Shown here in pieces: positions 1-8,379 of a stretch of DNA of 26,550 nucleotides (positions are counted from its first letter, which is position 1; each line of letters begins with the position of its first letter). The notes under the pieces are model-generated. The model ran no database searches. It saw only the letters and a program-made list of their open reading frames with translations, and was not told the DNA's origin. Both the position numbers and the translations under genes were made by a program. Source of the stretch: a virus. The stretch covers positions 3,097-29,646 of IMG/VR virus record IMGVR_UViG_3300030117_001852; one strand, written 5' to 3'.

Positions 1-189
1 TGTTGTGGTTGCACCTTGTATCTGTTCAACAGTTTTATCAAATCTTGGCAAGTTATATTCGTTGTGAACAGACATAATCTGTTTAGCTTCTTGCTCTTTG
101 ATTATTTTGTTATTTTCTATAATTTTTGCATTGTATTCTGCTGCTTTTTGTTCAGCTTTACCCGCAAATATATCTCCAAAAAAACTCAT
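1..189 (-). CDS. Internal virion protein, gp14-like, N-terminal part (cut by window edge)
   Basis: An open frame starts with ATG at 189 and runs off the left edge, giving 63 residues (MSFFGDIFAGKAEQKAAEYN at the start). Its ATG overlaps the TGA stop of the gp13-like gene by four bases (ATGA), so the two are translationally coupled. The visible part is alanine-, glutamate- and lysine-rich and looks helical. In T7-like phages the gene after gp13 encodes internal core protein gp14, which is ejected into the cell envelope with the DNA; the assignment rests on that position and the helical start, not on a recognised motif. Start is sure, function is inferred. Confidence 0.6.
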   Translation of the reverse strand, partial: MSFFGDIFAGKAEQKAAEYNAKIIENNKIIKEQEAKQIMSVHNEYNLPRFDKTVEQIQGATTT

Positions 190-638
190 TTTAAAATCCT
201 CGCAAATCTGTAAAAGTCAGCACCATCTGGCCCGTAGTTTTTCATTAATCCTTCTTCTTTCATTCCCATAAATTTTGCAAATCTGATAGCAACATCACAA
301 TCTGCTTTGACGCTTGTTTGAAATCTTTTAAAATTATTATTTTTTAAAAGCATATCGCACCGAAATTTAATAACTTTTGAAAGTGTTATTGGAAAGTTAT
401 TTATTTCTTTTGTAGCCAAGACCCACCCTTCGGCTACGCCATCCCAGAGTGGAAACACTCCTCCAGCCGCTATCGGTTTGTTATCTAACATTCCTGTAAA
501 CGACATCCCTATTTCTTTTAAGTAATAAGCATATTTTCTGTGTTCGGGTCTTAACTCTAATAATTCTTGATTTAATCCTTTATCTAAAATGTATTGCGCG
601 TGTTCATTTTCAAAAGGAACAAATTCTATTTTAGACAC
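186..638 (-). CDS. Internal virion protein A-like (T7 gp13-type, GNAT-like fold)
   Basis: 150 residues. The middle (about 45-140) reads like the T7 gp13 / DUF2833 family, a GNAT-like fold: a strand with IAAGGVFPLW, then W-V-L-A-T, a long amphipathic helix (ITLSKVIKFRCDMLLK) and a late AIRFAKFMGMKEEG segment typical of acetyltransferase-like folds. T7 gp13 is a small virion protein needed for particle assembly and is not known to acetylate anything. The likely start is GTG at 638, overlapping the end of the tail tube B gene by eight bases with a GGAAA stretch just upstream. Order (gp12-type, this gene, gp14-type) supports the call. A real acetyltransferase is the alternative. Confidence 0.75.
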   Translation of the reverse strand: MSKIEFVPFENEHAQYILDKGLNQELLELRPEHRKYAYYLKEIGMSFTGMLDNKPIAAGGVFPLWDGVAEGWVLATKEINNFPITLSKVIKFRCDMLLKNNNFKRFQTSVKADCDVAIRFAKFMGMKEEGLMKNYGPDGADFYRFARILK

Positions 639-3396
639 TTTCTGTTTCCAATCTTGGATAAATACCTAATATAGTCATAGGTAATGCTTGAGGTTGTTGA
701 ACATAAACTAATCCTTCTGTTCCATATCCAGTATCAAATTCTATTGTTTTATCTCCAGTAAATAATGGAATAGGTAAATTCATTGGAGATCCACTAGCTC
801 TAAAATCTATTGCTGTTAAATTAGCTGCGCCTGGCCCAACGCTAGCTCCAACAGTATCTTGAAATCTTATAGATAAATCGTAAATTCTTTTTGTTTTGGT
901 TTGTGTTGTTTCGGTATAACCTTCATCTAATCTCATAGTTTGTAAGTCAGATGTAAATAATAATCCTACTTTTGCTTGTTCAGTTGCATTGTCTAAAGTT
1001 ATTCCACCAGAAGCTGATACAGTTTTTGAAGTTTGAGTTGAGCCTTCTCCTATAACATCTACAACTTCGCCAACTAAATGATCTAAACCAGATAAGGTAG
1101 ATGTATCATCGCCAACATAACTTAAACCACTATCTAAATAATGAAATGCAGTAACATCTTTTGAAAAATCAAATGGTGTAAAATATTCAACATATCTTCT
1201 TACAGCTCCATTAATCCATCTTTGAACTATAACCCAAACTTGATCTTCATCTGTATCACCGTCAATTACAGCAACACTTTCAACTTGAGCATGGGTTAAA
1301 ATATTATCTGTTTGTTCAGATGTGTGAGCAGAAGTTAAACTTACAACTGTTTCTAATGTTCTGTCAGAATAAAGTTTAAATTGGTTATTATCTATTTTTT
1401 CAATATAATATTTTGTATTTTCAGATAATCCACCAATTGCTGTTCCCGTATTATCATAATAAAAAATATCTCCACTGTTAAATCCATGATTTTCTGAATA
1501 AATAAAATTTGAAGATATATTTACACCTTGATAAATAAATTGATCGGTGTCGGATCCAGGAGCCGAGGTTAGGCTGATTGCAGTACCAGCTGTTGCTGCC
1601 GTTGATGTCGTTGCTAATTTGATAGTATTGCTGTCAGTTGCAATAACGTAATACAATGATGAAATATTTAACCCACCAATAACATTAGACGCAGCATAAT
1701 AATAAACTGGATCTCCAGTAGATAAGCCATGAGAAGATATTGTGATTGTATTGCTTGCTGTTGATACATTTGAGGAATTTGCTGTAAAAGAAATTTTTTG
1801 TTGAATTATATTTTTTGTTGTATCTGATTTTCCACCTAGTATGTGTCTGTGCCAGGCTACGACATTTTCTAATCTATTATAAGTTAAACCTGATAACACT
1901 CCATCATTTTTTACGGCCCATACAATACTGTGAGGTTCTTGTTGGTAATCCATTTGTGTAATTCCACTTTCAGAAATATGTCCAGCTAAAATAGTTAAAT
2001 CTGGAGCAACATAACCATCCGTATCAAAATTATAAGCAAGTTCTCTTATTTTTCTTTTAGCTCTTTGTAAAAAAATAGTGGCGTTACCAATTGATAAAGC
2101 GTCTACACCAGCGGATCCATAGTTTGATTGTTTTATAATAGAAATGTTTGTAGGAGTAATTGCAGAAGCATTTCCAGCCGAAACAGAATATTCACCACCC
2201 GTTGTCATTACAATTAAAGTTCTTGTAGCTTTCATTGATTTAATTGCGTTTACTTGGTTTGATGCAATTGTGTAAATCATAGCATCATCATCATTTACAC
2301 CCGCTGTCATATTTTCATAATCACCAGATTTTGAAAAAAATATTGCTTGAGGTTGATCGTTGGTAGCTGCAAATACTAAGCGTTGTTCAAAGAAAGAAAC
2401 AGAAGATGGAAAACCAGTGGTATTAGAAAATGAACCAAGTTGCCAAGTATCTTTTGCATCAGTATTTGCAAAAGCGGTTAAGATTGTGCAAACAACAACT
2501 GTGGTATTTGTTCTTGCGGTAATTTTGGCAACTCCAGAATTAAAAGTAATTAATCTTCCAACGTCTGTTGTTTGAAATCCATCTCCATTATTAATACCCG
2601 TTACGCCAGATGCTGTTATATTTACCCCCGTTCCAACGCCAGCAGATGCTGGAGTTAAAGTGGTTGCTGTGGTGTTGGTATCCATGTATGGCCCATTAGT
2701 AAAATCAACTTCATCTAAGCTCCAGGAAGTGTGGCCAGTTCTGGAAAGTTTTGTAGGTTCGTGATCGGGATGGCAAATGTACATCACGTCAGCTGATTGT
2801 GCAAATTTCAAATCAAATAATTGAGCAGTAGTATAATCAGTTGTGATTTGATAAATTCTATTTGCTACACCAGCAGATGAATAAGTAGTGTAACCAGATG
2901 AATTAACATTGTTACCATCAACGTCTTGTAATTCAAATGTATTGGTAGTTTTGTTGGCAATTTTAAAAGTTTTATTATTAACTTCTGTCATTCCTACAAC
3001 AGCAGATATAGTTACAAAATCTCCATTAGAATAACCATGGCTACTTGATGTAACAACGGCTGGATTAGCTTTTGTAATAGCAGTTATAGTTTTATTGCTT
3101 TCGACTATTTGACCACTATCTTTAAAAAATCTGATATAATTATTGCCGAACTCTAAAACGTAAGTTTGTTCTGTTGAAAATGTAAATGGTATTAATCTAG
3201 TTTTTTGTGATGATGTTTTAATTTCAGAAACAAAATAAGTTCCTGGTCGTCTTGTTACTGGCCCATGAGGTAATACAACAAAATTTTCTATATTTGTTGC
3301 GCCATTAAAATATTTGGCGAAGTCTGTTCTACCCTCCATAGAGGATGAAAGCTCCCCAGCCGTAAAGCTGGGTATGCTTAAAAGTTGTTTAGGCAT
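631..3396 (-). CDS. Tail tubular protein B-like (T7 gp12-type tail nozzle) with FCCH-like repeats
   Basis: 921 residues, longer than T7 gp12 (about 794). The N-terminus (SFTAGELSSSMEGRTDFAKY, then a VLPHGPVTRRPGT segment) is the usual opening of podovirus tail nozzle proteins, which form the distal tail tube through which DNA leaves. Three small beta domains with the pattern H-G-(L/F/Y)-x-(S/N)-G-D are inserted, at about 105-178, 545-610 and 625-690; similar inserts in phage tails are often labelled ubiquitin-activating-enzyme FCCH-like. The C-terminus returns to beta-rich nozzle-type sequence. It lies two bases after tail tube A and overlaps the gp13-like gene. Confidence 0.88.
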   Translation of the reverse strand: MPKQLLSIPSFTAGELSSSMEGRTDFAKYFNGATNIENFVVLPHGPVTRRPGTYFVSEIKTSSQKTRLIPFTFSTEQTYVLEFGNNYIRFFKDSGQIVESNKTITAITKANPAVVTSSSHGYSNGDFVTISAVVGMTEVNNKTFKIANKTTNTFELQDVDGNNVNSSGYTTYSSAGVANRIYQITTDYTTAQLFDLKFAQSADVMYICHPDHEPTKLSRTGHTSWSLDEVDFTNGPYMDTNTTATTLTPASAGVGTGVNITASGVTGINNGDGFQTTDVGRLITFNSGVAKITARTNTTVVVCTILTAFANTDAKDTWQLGSFSNTTGFPSSVSFFEQRLVFAATNDQPQAIFFSKSGDYENMTAGVNDDDAMIYTIASNQVNAIKSMKATRTLIVMTTGGEYSVSAGNASAITPTNISIIKQSNYGSAGVDALSIGNATIFLQRAKRKIRELAYNFDTDGYVAPDLTILAGHISESGITQMDYQQEPHSIVWAVKNDGVLSGLTYNRLENVVAWHRHILGGKSDTTKNIIQQKISFTANSSNVSTASNTITISSHGLSTGDPVYYYAASNVIGGLNISSLYYVIATDSNTIKLATTSTAATAGTAISLTSAPGSDTDQFIYQGVNISSNFIYSENHGFNSGDIFYYDNTGTAIGGLSENTKYYIEKIDNNQFKLYSDRTLETVVSLTSAHTSEQTDNILTHAQVESVAVIDGDTDEDQVWVIVQRWINGAVRRYVEYFTPFDFSKDVTAFHYLDSGLSYVGDDTSTLSGLDHLVGEVVDVIGEGSTQTSKTVSASGGITLDNATEQAKVGLLFTSDLQTMRLDEGYTETTQTKTKRIYDLSIRFQDTVGASVGPGAANLTAIDFRASGSPMNLPIPLFTGDKTIEFDTGYGTEGLVYVQQPQALPMTILGIYPRLETESV

Positions 3397-3398
3397 AT

Positions 3399-3980
3399 TT
3401 AGTATCTACTATTTATAAAATCGTCTGTTATTACTTGATCTGTATTTCCTAGAGTTGGATCTGTATTATATCCTTCGCTAGCGTCTGTGTGTTTTGCTTC
3501 TGATAATTTTGCTTGATATTTATCAGACATTAATTTTGAAACTTGTAAATTAGAAGTTATAGCATAAGAAATATCTTGAGCTAGATGAGCTGATATTGTT
3601 TCTCTTAATAAAACATCTAATTCATTAACATCGGTAATTTGAGCTAAATAAATTAAATAAACTTGACTTTCGTTAATTAATAATTTTCTTCCTTCAATTT
3701 TATAATCACTGTCATAATCTTTAATTTGCAAAACTCTTAAACAATCTGAAGGCAATGTATATTGATATGTAAAACCCCAAGCTGGTGTTGCGGTATCTTG
3801 AGCTAATTGAACTCTTTTAATTAAACAATTCCATGGATGAGATCTAAATACAGCATCCCTTACTGTTTCATATCTTTCATTACAAAGTCTAGCATTTTTA
3901 GAATTTTCAGTAAGAGCTGTAATTGAACTTGCTCCTAATTGATTTAATGCTGAATTACAAATTTGTATTACCGATGCCAT
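3399..3980 (-). CDS. Tail tubular protein A-like (T7 gp11-type adaptor/gatekeeper)
   Basis: 193 residues, the usual size for T7 gp11 relatives. The start MASVIQICNSALNQLGASSI and the later CNERYETVRDAVFRSHPWNC motif are hallmarks of podovirus tail tube A / head-completion adaptor proteins: two helices whose copies ring the portal exit, followed by a beta section (YTLPSDCLRVLQI) and a long C-terminal helix (ETISAHLAQDISYAI). It binds the portal above and the nozzle below. It follows the 48-residue gene by three bases and precedes tail tube B by two, so the three are one cotranscribed set. Confidence 0.9.
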   Translation of the reverse strand: MASVIQICNSALNQLGASSITALTENSKNARLCNERYETVRDAVFRSHPWNCLIKRVQLAQDTATPAWGFTYQYTLPSDCLRVLQIKDYDSDYKIEGRKLLINESQVYLIYLAQITDVNELDVLLRETISAHLAQDISYAITSNLQVSKLMSDKYQAKLSEAKHTDASEGYNTDPTLGNTDQVITDDFINSRY

Positions 3981-3983
3981 TTA

Positions 3984-4130
3984 TTATGCCTTTGCTGTTT
4001 TTGCAGATCTTCTAAAATTTGCTGCTGTTGGTGCGCCTTTTGATCCTGGTTTTCTCATTTTCTCACCAGAGCCAGCGGATATTCTTTTTCGTTTTGCGTG
4101 GATATTTGCGTATAAACCTTTTTTGGCCAT
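3984..4130 (-). CDS. Small basic protein, 48 aa, between capsid and tail genes
   Basis: A 48-residue frame starting MAKKGLYANIHAKRKRISAG and ending in AKTAKA, very rich in Lys, Arg and Ala. An AAGGAAAG Shine-Dalgarno lies just before the ATG. Its stop is followed three bases later by the ATG of tail tube A. Short proteins of almost this wording (MAKKGLYANI, then G-S-G-E-K-M-R-K-P-G) are widespread in marine phages at this position; no function is established as far as I know. The charge suggests binding to DNA or to an acidic surface in the head, but that is a guess. Confidence 0.75.
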   Translation of the reverse strand: MAKKGLYANIHAKRKRISAGSGEKMRKPGSKGAPTAANFRRSAKTAKA

Positions 4131-4166
4131 AACTTTCCTTTTTGATTAATTATTTTTTTTGCATCC

Positions 4167-4198
4167 TAGGCGAGTTCCACTCTCGCTTCCCTCGCCTA
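4167..4198 (-). terminator. Stem-loop after capsid/decoration genes (possible attenuator or processing site)
   Basis: TAGGCGAG (4167-4174) and CTCGCCTA (4191-4198) form an 8-bp G+C-rich stem with a 16-base loop in otherwise AT-rich DNA. A second GCGAG inside the loop can compete for the same CTCGC arm. It sits between the putative decoration gene and the 48-aa gene, the place where T7 puts its main late terminator behind gene 10. On the minus transcript the stem is followed by GGATGC and then A residues, not U residues, so a classical Rho-independent terminator is not supported; a partial attenuator or RNA-processing hairpin fits better. Confidence 0.4.
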
Positions 4199-4210
4199 AA
4201 ATTTTATTTG

Positions 4211-4690
4211 CTAGTTGCAAACGTAGTTAATGCAGAACGACATATCGCCTTCAGTTCCACCAGCAGCAGCCATAGTAGCTGCTATGTAGTAGTAACCTCC
4301 AGGATCTGAACTTGCTCCAGCCATTTCCCACATTGCTTTTCCAGCAGTGTTGATGTCAGCAGCTTCGTGTCTTACATCTGCAATTGCACCAGCATCAGCT
4401 ACTGTGCTTGCAAAGTAATCTTCGTCAACTACTGTTCCGTCACTTTGATAGATACCAACATTGAAAGTACATGAACCTCCAAGTGTGTCTGATCCGATCC
4501 AGATTTGTGGAACGACAGCGTTACTTGGAATTGGTGCAAGCATAACAATATCATTATCGTCACTATCACCAGCTGCTAAAACAATAGTTCCTTGAGCTAC
4601 ACGCATTACGCCATGTAGAAGGCTACTGTCATTAAGCACTGGAGGAGTAGCTTCATAATTTGCTACTAGATCTGAGTTTTTAGTTCCCAT
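4211..4690 (-). CDS. Putative capsid decoration/head protein, 159 aa
   Basis: 159 residues, acidic, beta-rich and full of Gly, Ala, Ser and Asp, with no basic patches, signal peptide or membrane segment. It starts 18 bases after the capsid stop, so it is expressed with the capsid protein. Small beta proteins directly behind the capsid gene are commonly head decoration or fibre-like head proteins. I do not recognise a defined family; the call rests on position, size and composition. Base composition is more G+C rich than the tail genes around it, as is the capsid gene, in keeping with codon selection for high expression. Confidence 0.6.
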   Translation of the reverse strand: MGTKNSDLVANYEATPPVLNDSSLLHGVMRVAQGTIVLAAGDSDDNDIVMLAPIPSNAVVPQIWIGSDTLGGSCTFNVGIYQSDGTVVDEDYFASTVADAGAIADVRHEAADINTAGKAMWEMAGASSDPGGYYYIAATMAAAGGTEGDMSFCINYVCN

Positions 4691-4708
4691 AATTTATTCT
4701 CCTATTGA

Positions 4709-5584
4709 TTATGCTTCATGACACGGAATTTGCACTACTTTTTCTTCTTGCATACGAACTGCGCCCAAACTCATACAGTAATAAACCTGTGTACTGTAAG
4801 ACTTGTCAGCTCTTTCAGAAATTTTTGCAGAAATATCCTTACCGATACCTAATTTAATAGCATCTTCAGTATATGCAAAAACTAATCTGTCAGTAGTATT
4901 AGTTGCATCCATGTTAAGTCTTGTTGACATTATAAATTCAAATCCAAGGAAGGAATTTACAGAACCTTCTGCCAATGCTTTTACAGTTGCAAAGTCAGAT
5001 GAAGTTACTTGTGTTGTTCCTAATAGATCTGATATTTGTTGTGGCCCGCAAACAATGTATCTCTTTAAAGATGGATCTACATCGTTATTATCTAGGATCT
5101 TCTTCGCAGACAAAAGTTTAGCAATTGTCAAACCATCTGATTGGTCTGAAGTTGCAGTCTTTTGACTTGAAGGTAAAGGCGTAGATGAACCACCAGCTAC
5201 ACCAGTTGATGCAGACGCGTTGAATGCTGTTATAATAACATCATCCATTGCTCTATTCATCGCTGCTGCCGCTGCTTTAGCGTAAGAACTTGTAGGATCC
5301 ACAAGCATTCTAACCTTGTCAACATCGTCAACAAGATCAGCCCACTCGTAATCTGCCAAGCTCAATCTTCTCCGTGAGTGGGGAGTATCAATTTGTGGTG
5401 TATCGCCATGCCTGCTAGTTCTTAATTGTGCAGCAGTAACTCCGACTTGATCGAAGAATGCGTTTTTACCATTGATATTTTCCACATCCACAGAACCTCT
5501 AAGTTTACTTCCCATTTGTTGAGAAAGCATAGATACGTTAGAACTATACTGTTCAACAAAAGAAGTAGTAATTTGAATAGACAT
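4709..5584 (-). CDS. Major capsid protein
   Basis: 291 residues, lying between scaffold and tail genes. The opening (MSIQITTSFVEQYSSNVSML), then QLRTSRHGDTPQIDTPHSRR, a WADLVDDVDKVRMLVDP helix and the late AYTEDAIKLGIGKDISAKIS are typical of the HK97-fold capsid family found with 'head-to-tail connecting' portals in marine podoviruses. A strong Shine-Dalgarno (AGGAGAATAGT) precedes the ATG. A long structured leader lies upstream. No protease gene is nearby and the N-terminus begins directly with capsid-like sequence, so assembly probably uses the separate scaffold protein without a processed delta domain. Confidence 0.92.
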   Translation of the reverse strand: MSIQITTSFVEQYSSNVSMLSQQMGSKLRGSVDVENINGKNAFFDQVGVTAAQLRTSRHGDTPQIDTPHSRRRLSLADYEWADLVDDVDKVRMLVDPTSSYAKAAAAAMNRAMDDVIITAFNASASTGVAGGSSTPLPSSQKTATSDQSDGLTIAKLLSAKKILDNNDVDPSLKRYIVCGPQQISDLLGTTQVTSSDFATVKALAEGSVNSFLGFEFIMSTRLNMDATNTTDRLVFAYTEDAIKLGIGKDISAKISERADKSYSTQVYYCMSLGAVRMQEEKVVQIPCHEA

Positions 5585-5724
5585 ACTATTCTCCTCTTGG
5601 TTATGTTTATGTTTAAGTTAAACGGCTGATTATCCTTGCGGGTCGAAACCTGGCTTTTACATCTTTTAGATGTTAGTCTTTCCTAATGTCTTTCGGGGTC
5701 TTGCGATTATCCCGATATTTTCAG
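5585..5724 (-). promoter_or_regulatory. Structured 5' leader of the capsid gene
   Basis: The 140-base gap between scaffold and capsid holds no gene. In the minus-strand transcript it contains a CGGG...CCCG stem (5694-5697 with 5711-5714), a 6-bp hairpin ACATCT/AGATGT with a 3-base loop (5659-5673), a short GGT-TTCG-ACC tetraloop hairpin (5641-5650) and the palindrome GTTTAAcTTAAAC (5611-5623), followed by the capsid Shine-Dalgarno. Such clustering suggests RNA processing, mRNA stabilisation or an internal promoter that boosts capsid synthesis. I see no clear -35/-10 pair, so an RNA role is more likely. Confidence 0.4.
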
Positions 5725-6570
5725 CTATACTTGATTTTTTTTTTCTCGTAAAGCTAAAACTTCGTCAACAGCTGCTTGATGGTTAGGATGATTTTTATCC
5801 CAATAAGCAGAACCAACTTGAGTTAAATTACCAATCTCTTTTTCTATTTGAGCTGGTGTTTGATAAATTGGCCCAGATGATTGAGTAATACTATCTTCTC
5901 CCATCTTGCTTGCTAAATCTGCAAATGCTTTTATCATAACTGGATGATCTCCAAGTTTTGTTCCATCTGCTAAATTTGTATCGAATAAAGCACTTGCACC
6001 TACTGAAGTTGCTAAATTAGCTGCTTGAGTAATTTTTTGTTCGTATGCTTGACCCCATTCTTGTTTTAATTTTGTTGTGCTTTTTTCTCTTGCTGCAACT
6101 GCTGTTGTTTCAGCATCTTGTTGAATTTTTTCAATTGCATCATTATAAAATTTGACAACTCCATTTGCTTGTCCAGGCAATAATCCAAGTTTATGAGCTT
6201 GTTCTGAAAATGTATTTAAAGCCTCTGGATCAAGATTTCTATCTTCTGGTAAATCATATTTATATTCTCCAGGAGTTTTTGGTCTACCAAGTTTTTCATA
6301 AACTGCATTCCAATCATCTTCTGTTGCATATTTATTAGGAACTGGAATTTTATCTGCTCCTACTAATTTTTGAGCATGAACATAAGATTTAGCCAAACCT
6401 TCAACATCTTTAATATTTTCTAAAGATTTATCAGATTTTAATTCATCAGAAAGACTTGCTTTCCAATCAGTTGCTATTTGTTCTCCCGTTAATGTTGTGT
6501 TATTTGTTGGTGTTTCCGCAGACACTTGACCCGTAGGTTCAACTGCTACCTGGTTTGTTTCACTACTCAT
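5725..6570 (-). CDS. Capsid assembly (scaffolding) protein
   Basis: 281 residues, acidic, with a disordered Thr/Asn/Glu-rich N-terminus followed by charged helices. The segment NKYATEDDWNAVYEKLGRPK (about residues 80-99) and the following P-G-E-Y-K-Y-D-L-P are the signature of the T7 gp9-type scaffold family in podoviruses. The C-terminal third (IEKEIGNLTQVGSAYWDKNH then P-N-H-Q-A-A-V-D-E-V) is the helical region that contacts capsid subunits. Scaffold guides capsid assembly around the portal and leaves before or during packaging. Its ATG overlaps the TGA of the preceding Bbp19-like gene by four bases. Confidence 0.88.
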   Translation of the reverse strand: MSSETNQVAVEPTGQVSAETPTNNTTLTGEQIATDWKASLSDELKSDKSLENIKDVEGLAKSYVHAQKLVGADKIPVPNKYATEDDWNAVYEKLGRPKTPGEYKYDLPEDRNLDPEALNTFSEQAHKLGLLPGQANGVVKFYNDAIEKIQQDAETTAVAAREKSTTKLKQEWGQAYEQKITQAANLATSVGASALFDTNLADGTKLGDHPVMIKAFADLASKMGEDSITQSSGPIYQTPAQIEKEIGNLTQVGSAYWDKNHPNHQAAVDEVLALREKKNQV

Positions 6571-6788
6571 TTATCCTCCGTTGGTTTTTTGTTGAGCATA
6601 TTATTAATAAACAAGACGGTAAATCTTGTTCCTTCTAAAAATGCGCTTTCATGGCTATCGCCTTTAGTGTGCGTAGTCGTATAAAAACCGCATCTTTTTT
6701 TTAGATCTTCCAAAACTAATTTTCCAGTTTCTGAGCTGAAAGTTTGTTTATAAGCAAGTTCTAATTCTTTTAAGTCTTTACTGTTCAT
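6567..6788 (-). CDS. Small Bbp19-like phage protein, 73 aa
   Basis: 73 residues. The pattern F-x-S-E-x-G-K-L-V-L-E-D-L-K-K-R-C followed by T-x-x-E-G-x-R at the end of the core matches the short Bbp19-like proteins that sit between portal and scaffold in many podoviruses; their biochemical role is unknown to me. It overlaps the end of the portal gene by 11 bases and the start of the scaffold gene by four, so translation of the three is coupled. A role in head or core assembly is inferred from position only. Confidence 0.65.
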   Translation of the reverse strand: MNSKDLKELELAYKQTFSSETGKLVLEDLKKRCGFYTTTHTKGDSHESAFLEGTRFTVLFINNMLNKKPTEDK

Positions 6789-8379
6789 TTAATACCTTTA
6801 ATGCTGGAGCTACCTTTCCAGCACTTTCGGCAACTTGTTGCGCTTGTTGTAATTGCATTTGTTCCATTTCTGCTTGTTGTTTTTGTTGTTGCATTTGTTG
6901 TACTTCAGCTTTTGATCTCATAATTTTTGCTGGTAATCCTAAAACTTCCTGGATGTGTTTTACTAAACCATCAATATCAATGTAATCAAAAACGGGAGCA
7001 ATATTTTGCATAGAGCCAAATATTTCTATACCCCTCATAACAGAAGATAGCTCTTGAGATTTTTGAGCTTTTGCTAATGGAGATACATATTCTATTTCTA
7101 TATCTTGATCTCCTAATTCTTCTGGTATTGGAGGAAGTTTATTATTTTTAAATAATAAATTAAATGATCTTGTAATTAATGGCTGCAATAATTCAGATTG
7201 CAATCTACCTAGCACTGGGCCTAACAATCTCATTTTTTCTTCAGTTCTTTGCAAAACTTCAGTTGCTGTCATGTTTTGATTTCCAACTGTCATTAATTGG
7301 TCAACAAAAAAGTTTTCTCTAATAGCTTTTCTTCTTTGATCTTCCATGTTTAAACCAAGTGGATTGTTTGATCCTATTTGTAAAGGTTCAATTCTTTCTC
7401 TAGTTCCTGATCTAAAAAAATTTAACCCTCCAGGTACAGTTCTAATTGGTAAAATAAAACCATCATCAGGAACCATCAAAGGTGGATCTATTTGTTTTTG
7501 AGCTGCTTTGATAGTTGTCTTAGACATTGTGTTTAACATCTTTGTATCAGGTAAAGCGTTCATTGCTGGAGATCTACCATAAACTTCGTTAGATGAAGAT
7601 TTTAAATATCTAGGAACAACGTATGGAAATTCTTTAAAACCACTTTCTCTTAACAAAGTTCCAGTTTTTTCGTGAACATGGCAAGAGATCCAATCCATAT
7701 TTTTATTATTGTCATAACCCATTGGTTTATCATTTGGATAAACAGAGTGAATAATTATTGTATCGTCAAAAGGAGATTTATCTATGTCGGTTAAAATAGA
7801 TCTAGGAAGATCTGCATCAGCATACATAGCTGGAATATTTTTATTTTTTATTTGAAATTTTCTAGTTAAGCTATCAACTAATCCTTTTTCGTTTTCAGTA
7901 ATAAATATTTCTGAAATATGTAAAGTTTTAAATCTTAAATCATCTTTTACATCATCTGTAATAAACATAGCTGAAGTACCAAAAGCTAGAAGCTCATGGT
8001 ATAATTCAAAAATTTCTTGTTGAAAATTAGATCTTGCAAAAACTTGCTGCATAATTTTAGCGCAAGTTTCCAACCATTCATTAGCTGCATCATTATCAGC
8101 AGCCATTTGATTTCTAAATTTTAAAACAAACCATGGTGATATTGTATTTGTCAACATACCATTTAAAGAAGATGATAATAATTCTAAAGCGTGAGTAGCT
8201 GTACCATCAAATATCTGGTCATGTCTTTTATCACCTTTAGTATGTTTTTCTGTAATGTTAGCTTTTCTTGGTAAAAAATAATCTGCAATTTCTTGCCAAT
8301 GATCTTCCCAAGTTACCCTTTGAGCTTTGAGAGTTTTATATCTCTCTAATACCATTTTTGCTTTTGGATCTTGTGCCAT
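6778..8379 (-). CDS. Portal / head-to-tail connecting protein
   Basis: 533 residues, the normal size for the T7 gp8-like head-to-tail connector family. The start (RYKTLKAQRVTWEDHWQEIA then DYFLPRKANI), the DGTATHALELLSSSLNGMLT segment and the later GSNNPLGLNMEDQRRKAIRE stretch are characteristic. The protein forms the dodecameric ring at one capsid vertex through which DNA enters and leaves and to which the tail tube binds. The last 45 residues are strongly Gln-rich (QQMQQQKQQAEMEQMQLQQA) and likely coiled-coil, the crown that projects into the head. It starts one base after the stop of the 214-aa gene. Confidence 0.93.
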   Translation of the reverse strand: MAQDPKAKMVLERYKTLKAQRVTWEDHWQEIADYFLPRKANITEKHTKGDKRHDQIFDGTATHALELLSSSLNGMLTNTISPWFVLKFRNQMAADNDAANEWLETCAKIMQQVFARSNFQQEIFELYHELLAFGTSAMFITDDVKDDLRFKTLHISEIFITENEKGLVDSLTRKFQIKNKNIPAMYADADLPRSILTDIDKSPFDDTIIIHSVYPNDKPMGYDNNKNMDWISCHVHEKTGTLLRESGFKEFPYVVPRYLKSSSNEVYGRSPAMNALPDTKMLNTMSKTTIKAAQKQIDPPLMVPDDGFILPIRTVPGGLNFFRSGTRERIEPLQIGSNNPLGLNMEDQRRKAIRENFFVDQLMTVGNQNMTATEVLQRTEEKMRLLGPVLGRLQSELLQPLITRSFNLLFKNNKLPPIPEELGDQDIEIEYVSPLAKAQKSQELSSVMRGIEIFGSMQNIAPVFDYIDIDGLVKHIQEVLGLPAKIMRSKAEVQQMQQQKQQAEMEQMQLQQAQQVAESAGKVAPALKVLNEQ

